Assembly: GCA_963677225.1 (NCBI GenBank)
Contig: OY781923.1
Span: forward strand, 806,001 to 870,000
Source: SABI01 sp028532915
GTDB taxonomy: Bacteria; Spirochaetota; Spirochaetia; Sphaerochaetales; Sphaerochaetaceae
Length of the DNA stretch: 64,000 nucleotides
Direction: 5' to 3'
In this document: positions 34,600 through 43,586 of the stretch, piece by piece
Layout of the letters: each line of letters starts with the position of its first letter
How positions within the stretch are numbered: the stretch's first letter is position 1
Program-made: the position numbers and the translations under genes
The notes under the pieces: model-generated
Told to the model about the DNA's origin: nothing
What the model saw: the letters and a program-made list of their open reading frames with translations, nothing else
Database searches by the model: none

Positions 34600-35925
34600 A
34601 TGATGAATAGTGAAAAATTGTTTCAGCTCGATAGAGAGCATGTCGTATACAGCTGGAAAAATCAAAAAGATGCAGCTCCGATCATGATGGAAAAAGCAGA
34701 CCGCATCTACATGTGGGATGTCGACGGAAAACGGTATACCGATTTCTCCTCAGGTCTTCTGAATGTGAATATCGGGCATAATAACGAACATGTCAAAAAG
34801 GCGATGAGAGAGCAGATGGAAAAGGTTTGCTATGTCGGAACCGGTTTCGGCACCGAAGTAAAAGCTGTTCTGTCCAAAATGATCAGCGAGGTGACTCCCG
34901 GCGACCTCGATTATGTCTTCTATACGAACGGGGGTGCGGAAGCTGTAGAGAACGCCATCAAGGCTGCAAGAGCATACACCGGCCGACACAAGATCTATTC
35001 CAGATGGAGATCCTACCACGGAGCGACCGCGGGAGCGATCACACTCACCGGAGACCCCAGAAGATGGGCAGCCGAACCGGGAATTCCCGGAGTTGTGAAA
35101 TATTTCGGCCCCTATGGTTATAACTGCCCTTTCGGTACCGAAAATGCTGAAGAATCGGGTCAGAAGGCCCTCGAGATGTTGAAAACCCAGGTAATGCTCG
35201 ACGGTCCCCATACGGTCGCAGCCATCTTTATGGAGCCCATCGTCGGCACGAACGGTATTATCATCCCGACTGAAAGCTACGTGAAGGGTGTGAGAGAACT
35301 GTGTGACGAGTACGGTATACTCCTTATAGCCGATGAGACGATGTCCGGCTGGGGAAGAAGCGGGAAGTGGTTCTGCATGGAACATTTCGGCGTCGTTCCC
35401 GACATCATGACAACAGCAAAAGGGGTTACGTCGGGATATGTTCCTCTGGGATGCATGATCTGGAGCAAAAAGATCTGGGAATATTTCTGGGATCATCCGT
35501 TCATGGGAGGACTCACCTACGGCGGACATGCTCTTGCCTGTGCTACTGGAATCGCCAACATCGAAGTGTACAAAGAGGATAAGCTCATCGAGAATTCCGA
35601 GAATCTTGGAAATTACCTTGAGAAGAAACTTCTGGAACTGAAAGAGAAACACCCCTCGATCGGTGATGTGAGATGTAAGGGGCTGTGGGCATGTGTCGAG
35701 CTGACAGCAGACAGAAAGACAAAAGCCCCATTGGCAGGGTTCAACAATTCCATCAGAAATGTTGCAGGTCCTCTGATGAAGATTCTCTATGATGAAGGGC
35801 TGTACACCTTCTGCAAGTGGGATTTCATATTCCTGAGTCCTCCGCTGTGTATAACCAGAGAAGAGATTGACGAATCACTTGAAAAACTCGAGGTGGGATT
35901 GAGATACACAGACTCTCTGCTGTAG
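34600..35925 (+). CDS. Class III aminotransferase (probable beta-alanine aminotransferase)
   Basis: A 441-residue PLP enzyme of the omega-aminotransferase family. The Schiff-base Lys is in MTTAKGVTSGYVPLG, the Asp of LIADETMSGWGRSG contacts the cofactor, and NGGAEAVENAIKAARAYTG and YHGATAGAITLTGD are classical. Likely reaction: beta-alanine plus 2-oxoacid to malonate semialdehyde plus amino acid (or 3-aminoisobutyrate from thymine). It starts immediately after the dehydrogenase stop (TAG-ATG) and is the last gene of the operon before a strong terminator. Other omega-amino substrates such as taurine or GABA cannot be excluded from sequence alone. Confidence 0.9.
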   Translation: MMNSEKLFQLDREHVVYSWKNQKDAAPIMMEKADRIYMWDVDGKRYTDFSSGLLNVNIGHNNEHVKKAMREQMEKVCYVGTGFGTEVKAVLSKMISEVTPGDLDYVFYTNGGAEAVENAIKAARAYTGRHKIYSRWRSYHGATAGAITLTGDPRRWAAEPGIPGVVKYFGPYGYNCPFGTENAEESGQKALEMLKTQVMLDGPHTVAAIFMEPIVGTNGIIIPTESYVKGVRELCDEYGILLIADETMSGWGRSGKWFCMEHFGVVPDIMTTAKGVTSGYVPLGCMIWSKKIWEYFWDHPFMGGLTYGGHALACATGIANIEVYKEDKLIENSENLGNYLEKKLLELKEKHPSIGDVRCKGLWACVELTADRKTKAPLAGFNNSIRNVAGPLMKILYDEGLYTFCKWDFIFLSPPLCITREEIDESLEKLEVGLRYTDSLL

Positions 35926-35946
35926 ATATGATCCAGTGATAATGAA

Positions 35947-35992
35947 AAGCCTCTTCTGTCCTGATCGTTGTGGAAGAAGAGGCTTCCTTTTG
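35947..35992 (+). terminator. Rho-independent terminator of the pyrimidine operon
   Basis: AAGCCTCTTCT (35947-35957) pairs with AGAAGAGGCTT (35975-35985), 11 bp without mismatch, followed by CCTTTT. It lies 22 bases after the aminotransferase stop. Confidence 0.8.
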
Positions 35993-36077
35993 TGTTCATG
36001 TTCCTATGTATTCCCCCGTAGAATTCTCTTGTGAAGCATTTCGGTGACATTCGTGCAGAGTATGCTTTCTTACCCGT

Positions 36078-36107
36078 TTGACATAGGATGGACTGTTATC
36101 TGATAAT
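36078..36107 (+). promoter_or_regulatory. Sigma-70 promoter of the 2-hydroxyacid dehydrogenase gene
   Basis: TTGACA (36078-36083), an 18-base spacer, and GATAAT (36102-36107). The start codon follows about 57 bases further at 36164. Confidence 0.6.
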
Positions 36108-36163
36108 AAACCATCTCTTCTTGCGTTCGTATCATCAGAGAAGTCACTCAGGAGGTGTTTTAC

Positions 36164-37132
36164 ATGAAGAAGGTCAGAACTCTTGTCCTCTGCCGGCTGA
36201 CAGAGACCGAGAAGTCCAGAATTTCCCGGTTTTCCGATAGGCTTGAATTCACATTCAAAGATATCGAAAAGATGAATGTCACACAGAAAGATGTGCAGGA
36301 AGCCGAGATCATCATCGGGTATCCGCCGAGAAAATACCTTAAAGAGGCCCGGAATCTGAGATGGCTTCAGACGCTCTCTTCGGGTGTAGACCGCTATCTT
36401 TCCGACAGTATTCTCCATCCTGGAGTAATCGTCACCAATGCCCGGGGCTCTTATGGAGCGGCCCAGAGCGAATTCATGTTCGCGATGCTTATCTCACTGA
36501 TGAAGAAACTGCATATCTATCGCGATAATCAGAAGCAAAACAGATGGCATGATGAAGGCAACGTGATGATGCTCAAAGGATCCACCGCCCTCGTCATCGG
36601 ACTGGGCGATATCGGAAGCAGGTACGCGAAACTGTTGAAGGCCTTCGGTGTGTATGTCATCGGGGTGAGAAGGGACCCTTCCAAAAGGTGCGAATGGGCC
36701 GATGAGATTCATTCTTTCATAAATCTTGATACTCTTATCGGTAAAGCTGATATTATCTCGATGGTCGTTCCTGCGACACCCGAAACAAAGAATCTCATGA
36801 ACTCTGACCGGATCGGTCTGATGAAAAAGGGTTCTGTGTTCGTTAATACCGGAAGAGGGATATCTGTTGATAATGAAGCTCTCTGTGATGCTGTCGAGAG
36901 TGGGAATATAGCGGGAGCCGCCCTTGATGTCTTCGATGTGGAGCCGCTTCCTCCCGGTCACAGGATATGGAAGAATGAAAAGATCCTGATAACTCCCCAT
37001 ATCGCGGGACTCGAGTACATGGAAGACAACTGGAAGCATACCCTTGATCTGATTGAAGACAATCTGGAAGCATTCTGTGAAGGTAAAGCGATGCGGAATG
37101 TGGTAGACCGGTCTCTTTTCGAGTTCCTCTAG
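36164..37132 (+). CDS. D-isomer-specific 2-hydroxyacid dehydrogenase
   Basis: A 322-residue NAD(P)-dependent dehydrogenase. Residues about 100-280 form the Rossmann domain with VIGLGDIGSRYAKLL. The catalytic Arg lies in VNTGRGISVD, Glu in DVFDVEPLP and His in ITPHIAGLEYM. It interconverts a 2-oxoacid and a D-2-hydroxyacid; the substrate (glyoxylate, hydroxypyruvate, phenylpyruvate) is not evident. A GTG three codons upstream is part of the AGGAGG site itself, so the ATG at 36164 is the start. It is monocistronic with its own promoter and runs convergently into trpA with three bases between them. Confidence 0.9.
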   Translation: MKKVRTLVLCRLTETEKSRISRFSDRLEFTFKDIEKMNVTQKDVQEAEIIIGYPPRKYLKEARNLRWLQTLSSGVDRYLSDSILHPGVIVTNARGSYGAAQSEFMFAMLISLMKKLHIYRDNQKQNRWHDEGNVMMLKGSTALVIGLGDIGSRYAKLLKAFGVYVIGVRRDPSKRCEWADEIHSFINLDTLIGKADIISMVVPATPETKNLMNSDRIGLMKKGSVFVNTGRGISVDNEALCDAVESGNIAGAALDVFDVEPLPPGHRIWKNEKILITPHIAGLEYMEDNWKHTLDLIEDNLEAFCEGKAMRNVVDRSLFEFL

Positions 37133-37135
37133 GGC

Positions 37136-37909
37136 TCAGCTGACACTCTCTTTCATGGAGGAAGCGAACTCTTTTACTTTTGAAACGCAATCTCTGCCGT
37201 ACTGTTCAACCAGTTCGACAATCGCAGAACCCACGATAGCTCCATCTGATATCGCAGCCATCTCATGTGCCTGCTGAGGATTGCTGATGCCGAAACCGAC
37301 GGCACAGGGGAGGGAAGGGCGGACCTGTTTTACGGTCTTTATCAGATCTTCGAGGTTGGAACTGAACGAACTTCGTACACCGGTGACTCCGAGCGAGGAG
37401 ACGCAGTAGAGAAACCCTTTAGCCTCCTGCGCTATCATCTTCACTCTGTCACGGCTCGTGGGGGCGATCAGCGAGATGAAATCGACACCGAATTCAGAGA
37501 AGATCTGTTCGAATTCTTCACTTTCCTCGAAAGGAATATCGGGGATGATGACAGCATCTATTTTGGCCTGTTGTGCCCTTTGTGCGAATCTTTCGATGGA
37601 ATAGCTGAAGATCACATTAGCATAGGTCATGAAGGCCAGCGGGATATCAGTGTTCTTTCTTATCCTCTGGACAAGATCGAACACATCGTCCGTACAGATC
37701 GAATTTTGCAGAGCCCGTTCACTCGCACCCATGATCACTGGACCTTCGGCGGTGGGGTCCGAAAAGGGAATTCCCAGTTCGATCAGATCGCTTCCCGCTT
37801 CTTCAAGGGCATAGACGAGCTTCTCTGTTGTTTCGATATCGGGGTCTCCGACGGTGATGAAGGGGATGAAAGCTTTTCCCCGGGCGAATACTTTATCGAT
37901 ATTACTCAT
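37136..37909 (-). CDS. trpA: Tryptophan synthase alpha chain
   Basis: A 257-residue TIM barrel that splits indole-3-glycerol phosphate to indole and glyceraldehyde 3-phosphate. Catalytic Glu is in DLIELGIPFSDPTAEGP (with the following Asp/Pro signature) and the second acid in FMTYANVIF. Phosphate-binding GFGISNPQQA and DGAIVGSAIVE are present. It overlaps trpB by eight bases; an open frame continues upstream inside trpB, but the ATG at 37909 with GGAGAGAG before it is clearly the start. It is the last gene of the trp operon. Confidence 0.97.
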   Translation of the reverse strand: MSNIDKVFARGKAFIPFITVGDPDIETTEKLVYALEEAGSDLIELGIPFSDPTAEGPVIMGASERALQNSICTDDVFDLVQRIRKNTDIPLAFMTYANVIFSYSIERFAQRAQQAKIDAVIIPDIPFEESEEFEQIFSEFGVDFISLIAPTSRDRVKMIAQEAKGFLYCVSSLGVTGVRSSFSSNLEDLIKTVKQVRPSLPCAVGFGISNPQQAHEMAAISDGAIVGSAIVELVEQYGRDCVSKVKEFASSMKESVS

Positions 37910-39086
37910 TGATACTCTCTCCTCTGTATTTGGCGATCGAGACGCAATCCTTATCTCCGCGTCCGGAAAGATTGACCACGATAATCTGATCAGGTCCCAT
38001 CTTCGGTGCAAGCTCCATTGCATAGGAGAGGGCATGTGCACTTTCGATAGCCGGGATGATCCCTTCCATCTTTGAAAGATATTCGAAAGCCCTGACAGCT
38101 TCCTCATCGGTCACAGGATAGTATTGTGCCCGTCCGGCATCTTTCAGATAGGCATGTTCGGGGCCGATACCGGGATAATCGAGACCTGCAGATATCGAAT
38201 AGACAGGATCTATCTGTCCATAGTCATCCTGGCAGAAGTAGCTTTTCATCCCGTGAAAGATTCCCATTTTCCCGACTGTCAATGTCGCAGCTGTTCTGTC
38301 TGTGTCTGCCCCTTCTCCGGCCGCTTCCAGACCGATGAGTGCAACGTCAGGATCGTCAATAAAATGATAGAATGCTCCGATCGCATTCGAGCCTCCTCCC
38401 ACACAGGCGAGTACGGCATCGGGAAGTCTTCCCTCCATTTGCAGGATCTGTTCTTTGATCTCTTTCGAGATGACCGCCTGGAAATCGCGAACGATCGTGG
38501 GAAATGGATGGGGACCCATCACCGAACCCAGCACGTAATGGGTGTCGCTCACTCTATTGGTCCACTCTCTCATCGTCTGGGATACGGCATCTTTGAGAGT
38601 CGCAGTTCCTGTGGTGACACTGTTGACAGTCGCTCCGAGCAGTCTCATTTTGTAGACATTCAGTGCCTGTCTGATGATGTCCTCTTCACCCATGAAGATC
38701 TCGCATTCCAGTCCCATAAGAGCGGCTGCGGTCGCCGTTGCAACACCATGCTGGCCGGCTCCGGTTTCCGCGATCACTCTCTTCTTTCCCATCTTCTTTG
38801 CCAGCAGACACTGTCCGAGTACATTGTTGATCTTATGGGCTCCGGTATGATTGAGATCTTCTCTTTTCAGATAGATCTTCGCACCGCCGAGATCTTCACT
38901 CATATGGCGGGCATAATAGAGACGGGAAGGGCGGCCCGCATATTCATTGAGAAGATAGGTAAGCTCCTCATTGAAAGCAGGGTCGTCTTTATAGGTATTA
39001 TAGGCTTCTTCCAGTTCGATTATGGCGTTCATGAGAGTCTCGGGGACGAACTGACCGCCGTGAACTCCGAAATATCCTTTACTCAT
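37902..39086 (-). CDS. trpB: Tryptophan synthase beta chain
   Basis: A 394-residue fold-type II PLP enzyme that joins indole and serine to tryptophan. The PLP Lys is in NHTGAHKINNVLGQ, the catalytic Glu in IAETGAGQHGVATA, and the phosphate-binding loop is VGGGSNAIGAF. HGMKSYFCQDDYGQI and DYPGIGPEHAYL are typical of the TrpB1 type that works with TrpA. It overlaps trpF and trpA by eight bases each, so translation is coupled. Confidence 0.97.
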   Translation of the reverse strand: MSKGYFGVHGGQFVPETLMNAIIELEEAYNTYKDDPAFNEELTYLLNEYAGRPSRLYYARHMSEDLGGAKIYLKREDLNHTGAHKINNVLGQCLLAKKMGKKRVIAETGAGQHGVATATAAALMGLECEIFMGEEDIIRQALNVYKMRLLGATVNSVTTGTATLKDAVSQTMREWTNRVSDTHYVLGSVMGPHPFPTIVRDFQAVISKEIKEQILQMEGRLPDAVLACVGGGSNAIGAFYHFIDDPDVALIGLEAAGEGADTDRTAATLTVGKMGIFHGMKSYFCQDDYGQIDPVYSISAGLDYPGIGPEHAYLKDAGRAQYYPVTDEEAVRAFEYLSKMEGIIPAIESAHALSYAMELAPKMGPDQIIVVNLSGRGDKDCVSIAKYRGESINE

Positions 39087-39693
39087 CTTTTACTCCATTG
39101 AGAGATCTCAGTATCATAGTGATCTTCCGTATCTTCTCTCTGTCTTTGTATCCGTTTGTCTCCACACTGCTGCTGAGGTCAAAGGCATACGGTTGAAAGA
39201 TTTCAAAAGCTCTTTCAATATTTTCCTCGCCGATACCTCCTGCGATAAACAGCGGTTTTTCGCTTTGAAGCGCAATAGACCAGTCGAAGGTCCTTCCGCT
39301 TCCCGCGAAGCTGTCGGCCAGCAGAAAATCACTGAGAGGAGATTCGAGAAGCACATTATTTTTTTCACCCATTCTGACGGCTTTGATCACCTGAACGGGA
39401 ACAGATGCCTTGAGTGTTCTGATGTAGGTGTCATCCTCGTTTCCGTGCAGCTGAACGATATCTATCGCTTTACTCTTTACTGCTTCAATCACATGATCGA
39501 TAATTTCATCAACGAAGACTCCCACGCTTTTGATACGCTCATCGAGCTTTCTTCTGAGAAGAAGGGCTTTGTGCAGGTCGACTTTCCGTCTGCTTTCTGC
39601 AAAGACGAAGCCGATGTAATCAGGGAGAGCTTCGTTTACCATGTCGATCTCCTCTTCTGTTCTGATTCCGCAGATCTTCAGTTTGACTGTCAT
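39079..39693 (-). CDS. trpF: Phosphoribosylanthranilate isomerase
   Basis: A 204-residue TIM barrel carrying out the Amadori rearrangement of phosphoribosylanthranilate. The catalytic Cys is in LKICGIRTEEEID at the N-terminus and the Asp in FLLADSFAGSGRTFDW. IDIVQLHGNED and FIAGGIGEENIERAF complete the pattern. It is a stand-alone protein, not fused to trpC as in enterobacteria. The start overlaps trpC by four bases and the end overlaps trpB by eight. Confidence 0.95.
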   Translation of the reverse strand: MTVKLKICGIRTEEEIDMVNEALPDYIGFVFAESRRKVDLHKALLLRRKLDERIKSVGVFVDEIIDHVIEAVKSKAIDIVQLHGNEDDTYIRTLKASVPVQVIKAVRMGEKNNVLLESPLSDFLLADSFAGSGRTFDWSIALQSEKPLFIAGGIGEENIERAFEIFQPYAFDLSSSVETNGYKDREKIRKITMILRSLNGVKDE

Positions 39694-40472
39694 TCGGTCT
39701 CTCCTTTGAGGGATGCTAAAAGGCGGTCTTTGTTCATCGAGCGCATGAAAGATTCTCCGATCAGAACCGCATCGGCTCCCATAGAAACCGCCCGTTCAAT
39801 ATCCTCACGGGTGAAATAACCGCTTTCACTCACCATGATCTTTTCTGCGGGAATGAATGCTCTCAGTCTTTCAGAGGTGTTCAGATCTACTTCGAAAGAT
39901 TGAAGATCTCTGTTGTTTATCCCGATGATGGAGGCATCTGTCGAAAGAGCTTTTTCAACTTCTTCTTCATTGTGGGCCTCCACAAGAACATCCATGTTCA
40001 ACGAGATTGCCTCTTTGTAAAGAGAAGATAGTTGATTGAGATCAAGCAGAGCGCAGATGAGAAGGATGGCCGATGCTCCCAGGACGGCAGCTTCATACAC
40101 CTGATACGCATCTATGATGAAATCCTTTCTCAGTGTCGGAACGTTCACTGTTGAACTGATGTTCTGAAGATATTCACCTTCTCCCAGGAAGAAGTGCTCT
40201 TCGGTAAGAACGGAGATCGCATCGATGCCGATTCTCTCATACTCGCGGGCGATTTCGACGGGATGAAAATCTTCACAGATGAGGCCTTTTGAAGGAGATG
40301 CCTTTTTCACTTCGGCTATGTATGACAGGCCCGGTTTTGCCAGTGCATCATAGAAGGATGTTTTCTCAGATCTTTTTAACTCGAAAGCTCTTTGCTCCAT
40401 CATCTTTCTTTCGCAGCTTCCCACCGCATCGAGATCTTTCTTCGTTTCGGCTGCAATCTTGTGGAGGATCAT
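39690..40472 (-). CDS. trpC: Indole-3-glycerol phosphate synthase
   Basis: A 260-residue TIM barrel closing the indole ring. Signature segments are YIAEVKKASPSKGLI (catalytic Lys), SVLTEEHFFLGE, LRKDFIIDAYQVYEA, IIGINNRDL and VSESGYFTREDIE. It lies between trpD and trpF with four-base overlaps on both sides. Length is normal for an unfused enzyme. Confidence 0.96.
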   Translation of the reverse strand: MILHKIAAETKKDLDAVGSCERKMMEQRAFELKRSEKTSFYDALAKPGLSYIAEVKKASPSKGLICEDFHPVEIAREYERIGIDAISVLTEEHFFLGEGEYLQNISSTVNVPTLRKDFIIDAYQVYEAAVLGASAILLICALLDLNQLSSLYKEAISLNMDVLVEAHNEEEVEKALSTDASIIGINNRDLQSFEVDLNTSERLRAFIPAEKIMVSESGYFTREDIERAVSMGADAVLIGESFMRSMNKDRLLASLKGETE

Positions 40473-41494
40473 GATGAGGCCTCGTTGGTAGAACGGATCA
40501 TCTGCTCCAGTTTTTCTGCAGCTTTTTTGCTATCGATGGCATCTTGAACCTCGACTATGGCATCTTTCAGTGTAATATTCTCTTTTGCGATATACAAAGC
40601 TGCCGCACTGTTGAGAACTACAGCATCACGTTTGGGGCCTTTCTTTCCGGCAAATATATCCGTGATGATCTGAGCGTTCTCCTTCGGTGTTCCTCCGACA
40701 AGATCCTCTTTTTGGCAGAGGGTGAATCCTAATTGTTCAGGGTCCAGTTCATAACTGCTCAGCTTATTATCACGGATCTCGCAGACCTTTGTCTTTCCTG
40801 CAAGAGAGATCTCATCGAGGCCTTCTTTTCCCCAGACGACAAGACCTCTTTTCACACCGAGGTTCACAAGGACCCGGGCAAGAGGTTCGACAAGGGATTC
40901 ATCATAGACTCCCATCAGCTGGTAGGAGGCCCCCGCGGGATTTGACAGCGGTCCGAGGATATTGAAAATCGTTCTGATGGAAAGCTCCTTTCTCACCGGA
41001 GCGACAAAACGCATCGCACTATGGTATTTCTGTGCGAAGAGGAAACAGATTCCGATCTCATCGAGTACCTTCTTCGAAACCGCAGGATCGATCGAGATGT
41101 TCACTCCGAGTTCCTCGAGAACATCGGCTGCCCCGCATTTGCTTGATGCCGCCCTGTTTCCGTGTTTTGCCACCGGAATGCCGCAGGAAGCGACAACTAT
41201 AGAGGATGTAGTCGAAATGTTGAAGGAATTGGAATGGTCTCCGCCAGTTCCCACTATCTCGAGGACTTTCTTGTCATTGAGAAGTTTGAGGGAGTGATTC
41301 CTCATTATTCGTGCGCCGGCTGTGATCTCTTCAATCGTCTCGCCCTTCATCGACAGGGCGGTGAGGTATGCTCCGATCTGAACAGCACTCGCTTTACCGC
41401 TCATTATCTCATCCATCACCTGTTCGGCAGTGGAGGAATCGAGATCTTCTTTGTTCGTTAATCTGATAATCGCTTCTTTTATCATGTTATTCAC
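40469..41494 (-). CDS. trpD: Anthranilate phosphoribosyltransferase
   Basis: A 341-residue class III phosphoribosyltransferase that attaches PRPP-derived ribose phosphate to anthranilate. The PRPP-binding loop is EIVGTGGDHSNSFNISTTSSIV, followed by KHGNRAASSKCGAADVLEELG and the FLFAQKYHSAMRFVAPVRKEL block. It is not fused to trpG. Four-base overlaps link it to trpG upstream and trpC downstream. Confidence 0.96.
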   Translation of the reverse strand: MNNMIKEAIIRLTNKEDLDSSTAEQVMDEIMSGKASAVQIGAYLTALSMKGETIEEITAGARIMRNHSLKLLNDKKVLEIVGTGGDHSNSFNISTTSSIVVASCGIPVAKHGNRAASSKCGAADVLEELGVNISIDPAVSKKVLDEIGICFLFAQKYHSAMRFVAPVRKELSIRTIFNILGPLSNPAGASYQLMGVYDESLVEPLARVLVNLGVKRGLVVWGKEGLDEISLAGKTKVCEIRDNKLSSYELDPEQLGFTLCQKEDLVGGTPKENAQIITDIFAGKKGPKRDAVVLNSAAALYIAKENITLKDAIVEVQDAIDSKKAAEKLEQMIRSTNEASS

Positions 41495-42057
41495 CTTTTT
41501 AGAAAATTGTTCATGATCATCCTGCCATTTTCGGTAAGGATCGATTCGGGATGAAACTGCAGTCCGTAGACCCTGTTCTTTTTGTCCTGTACAGACATGA
41601 CCTCGTCGGTGCCGACAACCCGGGAGGTGACCTCGAGTTCACCGGGAAGTGTTGATTCCACTACCGCGAGACTGTGATACCGTCCCACCTGAAGAGGGCT
41701 TGCGATCCCTTCGAAAAGAGGGGAGGAAGAAAGACTGGCATCGGATCTCTTTCCGTGCATCAACGATGGTGCGTGATCTACTATTGCACCGTAGGCACAG
41801 CAGATCGCCTGATGCCCCAGACAGACTCCCAAAATGGGAAACCGTCCTCTGAGCTGTTGTACGACCCGGATGCAGATTCCCGCATCTTCAGGTTTTCCCG
41901 GTCCGGGAGAGAGAACGATGGCATCAGGGTTGATTTCTATGATCTCATCGATAGTGATCTCATCATTTCTCACGGTCGTGATATCGGTATCGATTTCGCC
42001 GATCAACTGATACAGGTTGTAGCTGAAACTGTCGTAATTATCTATCAATAGAACCAT
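41491..42057 (-). CDS. trpG: Anthranilate synthase glutamine amidotransferase component
   Basis: A 188-residue class I glutamine amidotransferase supplying ammonia to TrpE. The catalytic Cys is in LGVCLGHQAIC, the His/Glu pair in GLQFHPES, and the oxyanion segment is LSPGPGKPEDAG. It could also serve aminodeoxychorismate synthase (PabA role), as in organisms with a single such gene. It directly follows trpE with no gap and overlaps trpD by four bases. Confidence 0.95.
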   Translation of the reverse strand: MVLLIDNYDSFSYNLYQLIGEIDTDITTVRNDEITIDEIIEINPDAIVLSPGPGKPEDAGICIRVVQQLRGRFPILGVCLGHQAICCAYGAIVDHAPSLMHGKRSDASLSSSPLFEGIASPLQVGRYHSLAVVESTLPGELEVTSRVVGTDEVMSVQDKKNRVYGLQFHPESILTENGRMIMNNFLKR

Positions 42058-43515
42058 TCAATTATCCTCTAATGCATTTACCACGGCTTTCGCCTTATTG
42101 ATGCATTCGTCATATTCGCGTTCACCGACCGAATCGGCGACGATACCGGCACCGCTTCTCACATAGACATTCCCGTTCTTCTTGAATGCCAGGCGGATGG
42201 CTATACAGGTATCAAGGCCACCGTTGAATGACAGATATCCTATAGCTCCGCCGTAGACTCCCCGTTTGTTGTTCTCCAGTTCGTTGATGATCTCGCAGGC
42301 GCGGATCTTCGGAGCTCCCGAGAGAGTTCCCGCAGGCAGGATGGAATCTATCGCATCGAGTCCGTCAAGACCTTCTTTCAGTTCTCCCGTGACTGTAGAT
42401 CCGATATGCATCACATGCGAGAATCTGAGAACCTGCATGTATTCTTCTACCTTCACACTCGAGAATCTGCTGATCTTTCCGATATCGTTTCTGCTCAGGT
42501 CCACGAGCATGTTGTGCTCCGCTCTCTCTTTCGGGTCCTCAAGCAGTTCTTTTTCAAATGCCAGATCTTCCGCCTCGTTCTTTCCTCTTTTTCTGGTACC
42601 CGCAAGGGGGAAAGTGCTAAGCTTGTTATCTTCGAGTTTAACCAGCGTTTCGGGAGAAGCACCGGTAAGCTCTATGCTGTCGCTGACAAAGTAGAACATG
42701 TACGGTGAGGGATTCGTCTCTCTGAGATACCTGTAGACTCCTTTCAGGTTTCCTTCGAACGGAGCTACCAGCCTGTTTGAGAGGACGACCTGGAAGATAT
42801 CGCCTTCGTAGATATAGTTCTTTGCTTTATCGACCATCCCGCAGAACTGTTCTTTGGAGAACAGGGGAGTGAGAGAAGACAGAAGTCTCCCTCTTTTCTC
42901 CTCCATTTCCAGTTCGTCATCAAGGAGAAAATCGTAGAGACTGTTGAGTTCAAGCAGCGCTCTTTTGTAGTTCAGTTCGAAATTATCCCGTTTCACGTTC
43001 ACAATGAGGTATATCTTCTGTTCAAGATTGTCGATCGCGATGATCTTGTCGAAAAGCATCAGGTCGATATCATTGAATTCCTCTTCATCAACGGCGTCAA
43101 GACGAAGTTTCTTCTCGCTGTATGAGATGAAATCGTAGGAGAAATACCCTACAAGGCCTCCCGTGAACGGAGGAAGTCCTTCTATTTTAGGGCTTTTGTT
43201 CTCACCGAGAATCTTGCGGATGTAAGGGTGGGGCCTTTCACAGTCGATCTCGATCGTTGTGGCAGATTTGATACGAAGCTTCTCTCCTTTCTGAGTGAAT
43301 TCGAGACTCGGATTAAATCCCAGATAGGTGTAGCGGCCCCATACCCTGCTGTCTTCACACGATTCGAGAAGAAAACAGTGTTTGCTGATTTTCTGAAGCC
43401 GGTTGAGAATTTCCATCGGACTCTGTCCGTCCAGCGGGACAGAAAGAGTAACCGGTATTGTATTGAACTCTTGCGGATAGGAAAGAGCTTTTTTGTAATC
43501 AGGATAAACGTTCAT
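42058..43515 (-). CDS. trpE: Anthranilate synthase component I
   Basis: A 485-residue chorismate-utilising enzyme making anthranilate with TrpG ammonia. Chorismate-domain signatures include IFQVVLSNRL, AGTRKRGKNEAEDLAFEKELLEDPKERAEHNMLVDLSRND (as separate conserved blocks), GTLSGAPKIRACEII and GAGIVADSVGEREYDEC. The N-terminal part carries a feedback-type LLES segment that in known enzymes binds tryptophan. It is the first gene of the operon. Upstream lie a sigma-70 promoter and two 18-bp palindromes, and no leader peptide, which suggests repression rather than attenuation. Confidence 0.96.
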   Translation of the reverse strand: MNVYPDYKKALSYPQEFNTIPVTLSVPLDGQSPMEILNRLQKISKHCFLLESCEDSRVWGRYTYLGFNPSLEFTQKGEKLRIKSATTIEIDCERPHPYIRKILGENKSPKIEGLPPFTGGLVGYFSYDFISYSEKKLRLDAVDEEEFNDIDLMLFDKIIAIDNLEQKIYLIVNVKRDNFELNYKRALLELNSLYDFLLDDELEMEEKRGRLLSSLTPLFSKEQFCGMVDKAKNYIYEGDIFQVVLSNRLVAPFEGNLKGVYRYLRETNPSPYMFYFVSDSIELTGASPETLVKLEDNKLSTFPLAGTRKRGKNEAEDLAFEKELLEDPKERAEHNMLVDLSRNDIGKISRFSSVKVEEYMQVLRFSHVMHIGSTVTGELKEGLDGLDAIDSILPAGTLSGAPKIRACEIINELENNKRGVYGGAIGYLSFNGGLDTCIAIRLAFKKNGNVYVRSGAGIVADSVGEREYDECINKAKAVVNALEDN

Positions 43516-43529
43516 AGCACCTCTTCAAT

Positions 43530-43547
43530 GTTTCTGTTTATAGAAAC
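43530..43547. promoter_or_regulatory. trp operator copy 2 (downstream of the start point)
   Basis: GTTTCTGTTTATAGAAAC: six-base perfect arms GTTTCT/AGAAAC around six bases. It lies just downstream of the predicted transcription start and 15 bases before the trpE ATG. Confidence 0.6.
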
Positions 43548-43557
43548 GATTACAGAG

Positions 43558-43586
43558 ACAATAGAAGAAATGTGTGTTTCTGTCAA
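43558..43586 (-). promoter_or_regulatory. Promoter of the trp operon
   Basis: On the minus strand TTGACA (43581-43586), exactly 17 bases, TATTGT (43558-43563). The -35 lies inside operator copy 1 and the start point just before operator copy 2. The leader is only about 35 bases, too short for an attenuator. Confidence 0.7.

Noticed and set aside
34750..35652. 300-codon open frame antisense to the class III aminotransferase
   Set aside because: Covers a certain gene, lacks a ribosome site, and the translation has shadow-like composition.
37902..38107. Longer N-terminus for trpA reaching into trpB
   Set aside because: The extension is out-of-frame trpB sequence; the ATG at 37909 has a ribosome site and matches the family start.
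38124..39101. 325-codon open frame on the plus strand across trpB
   Set aside because: Antisense shadow of an unmistakable trpB; low-quality composition rich in Cys, His and Arg.
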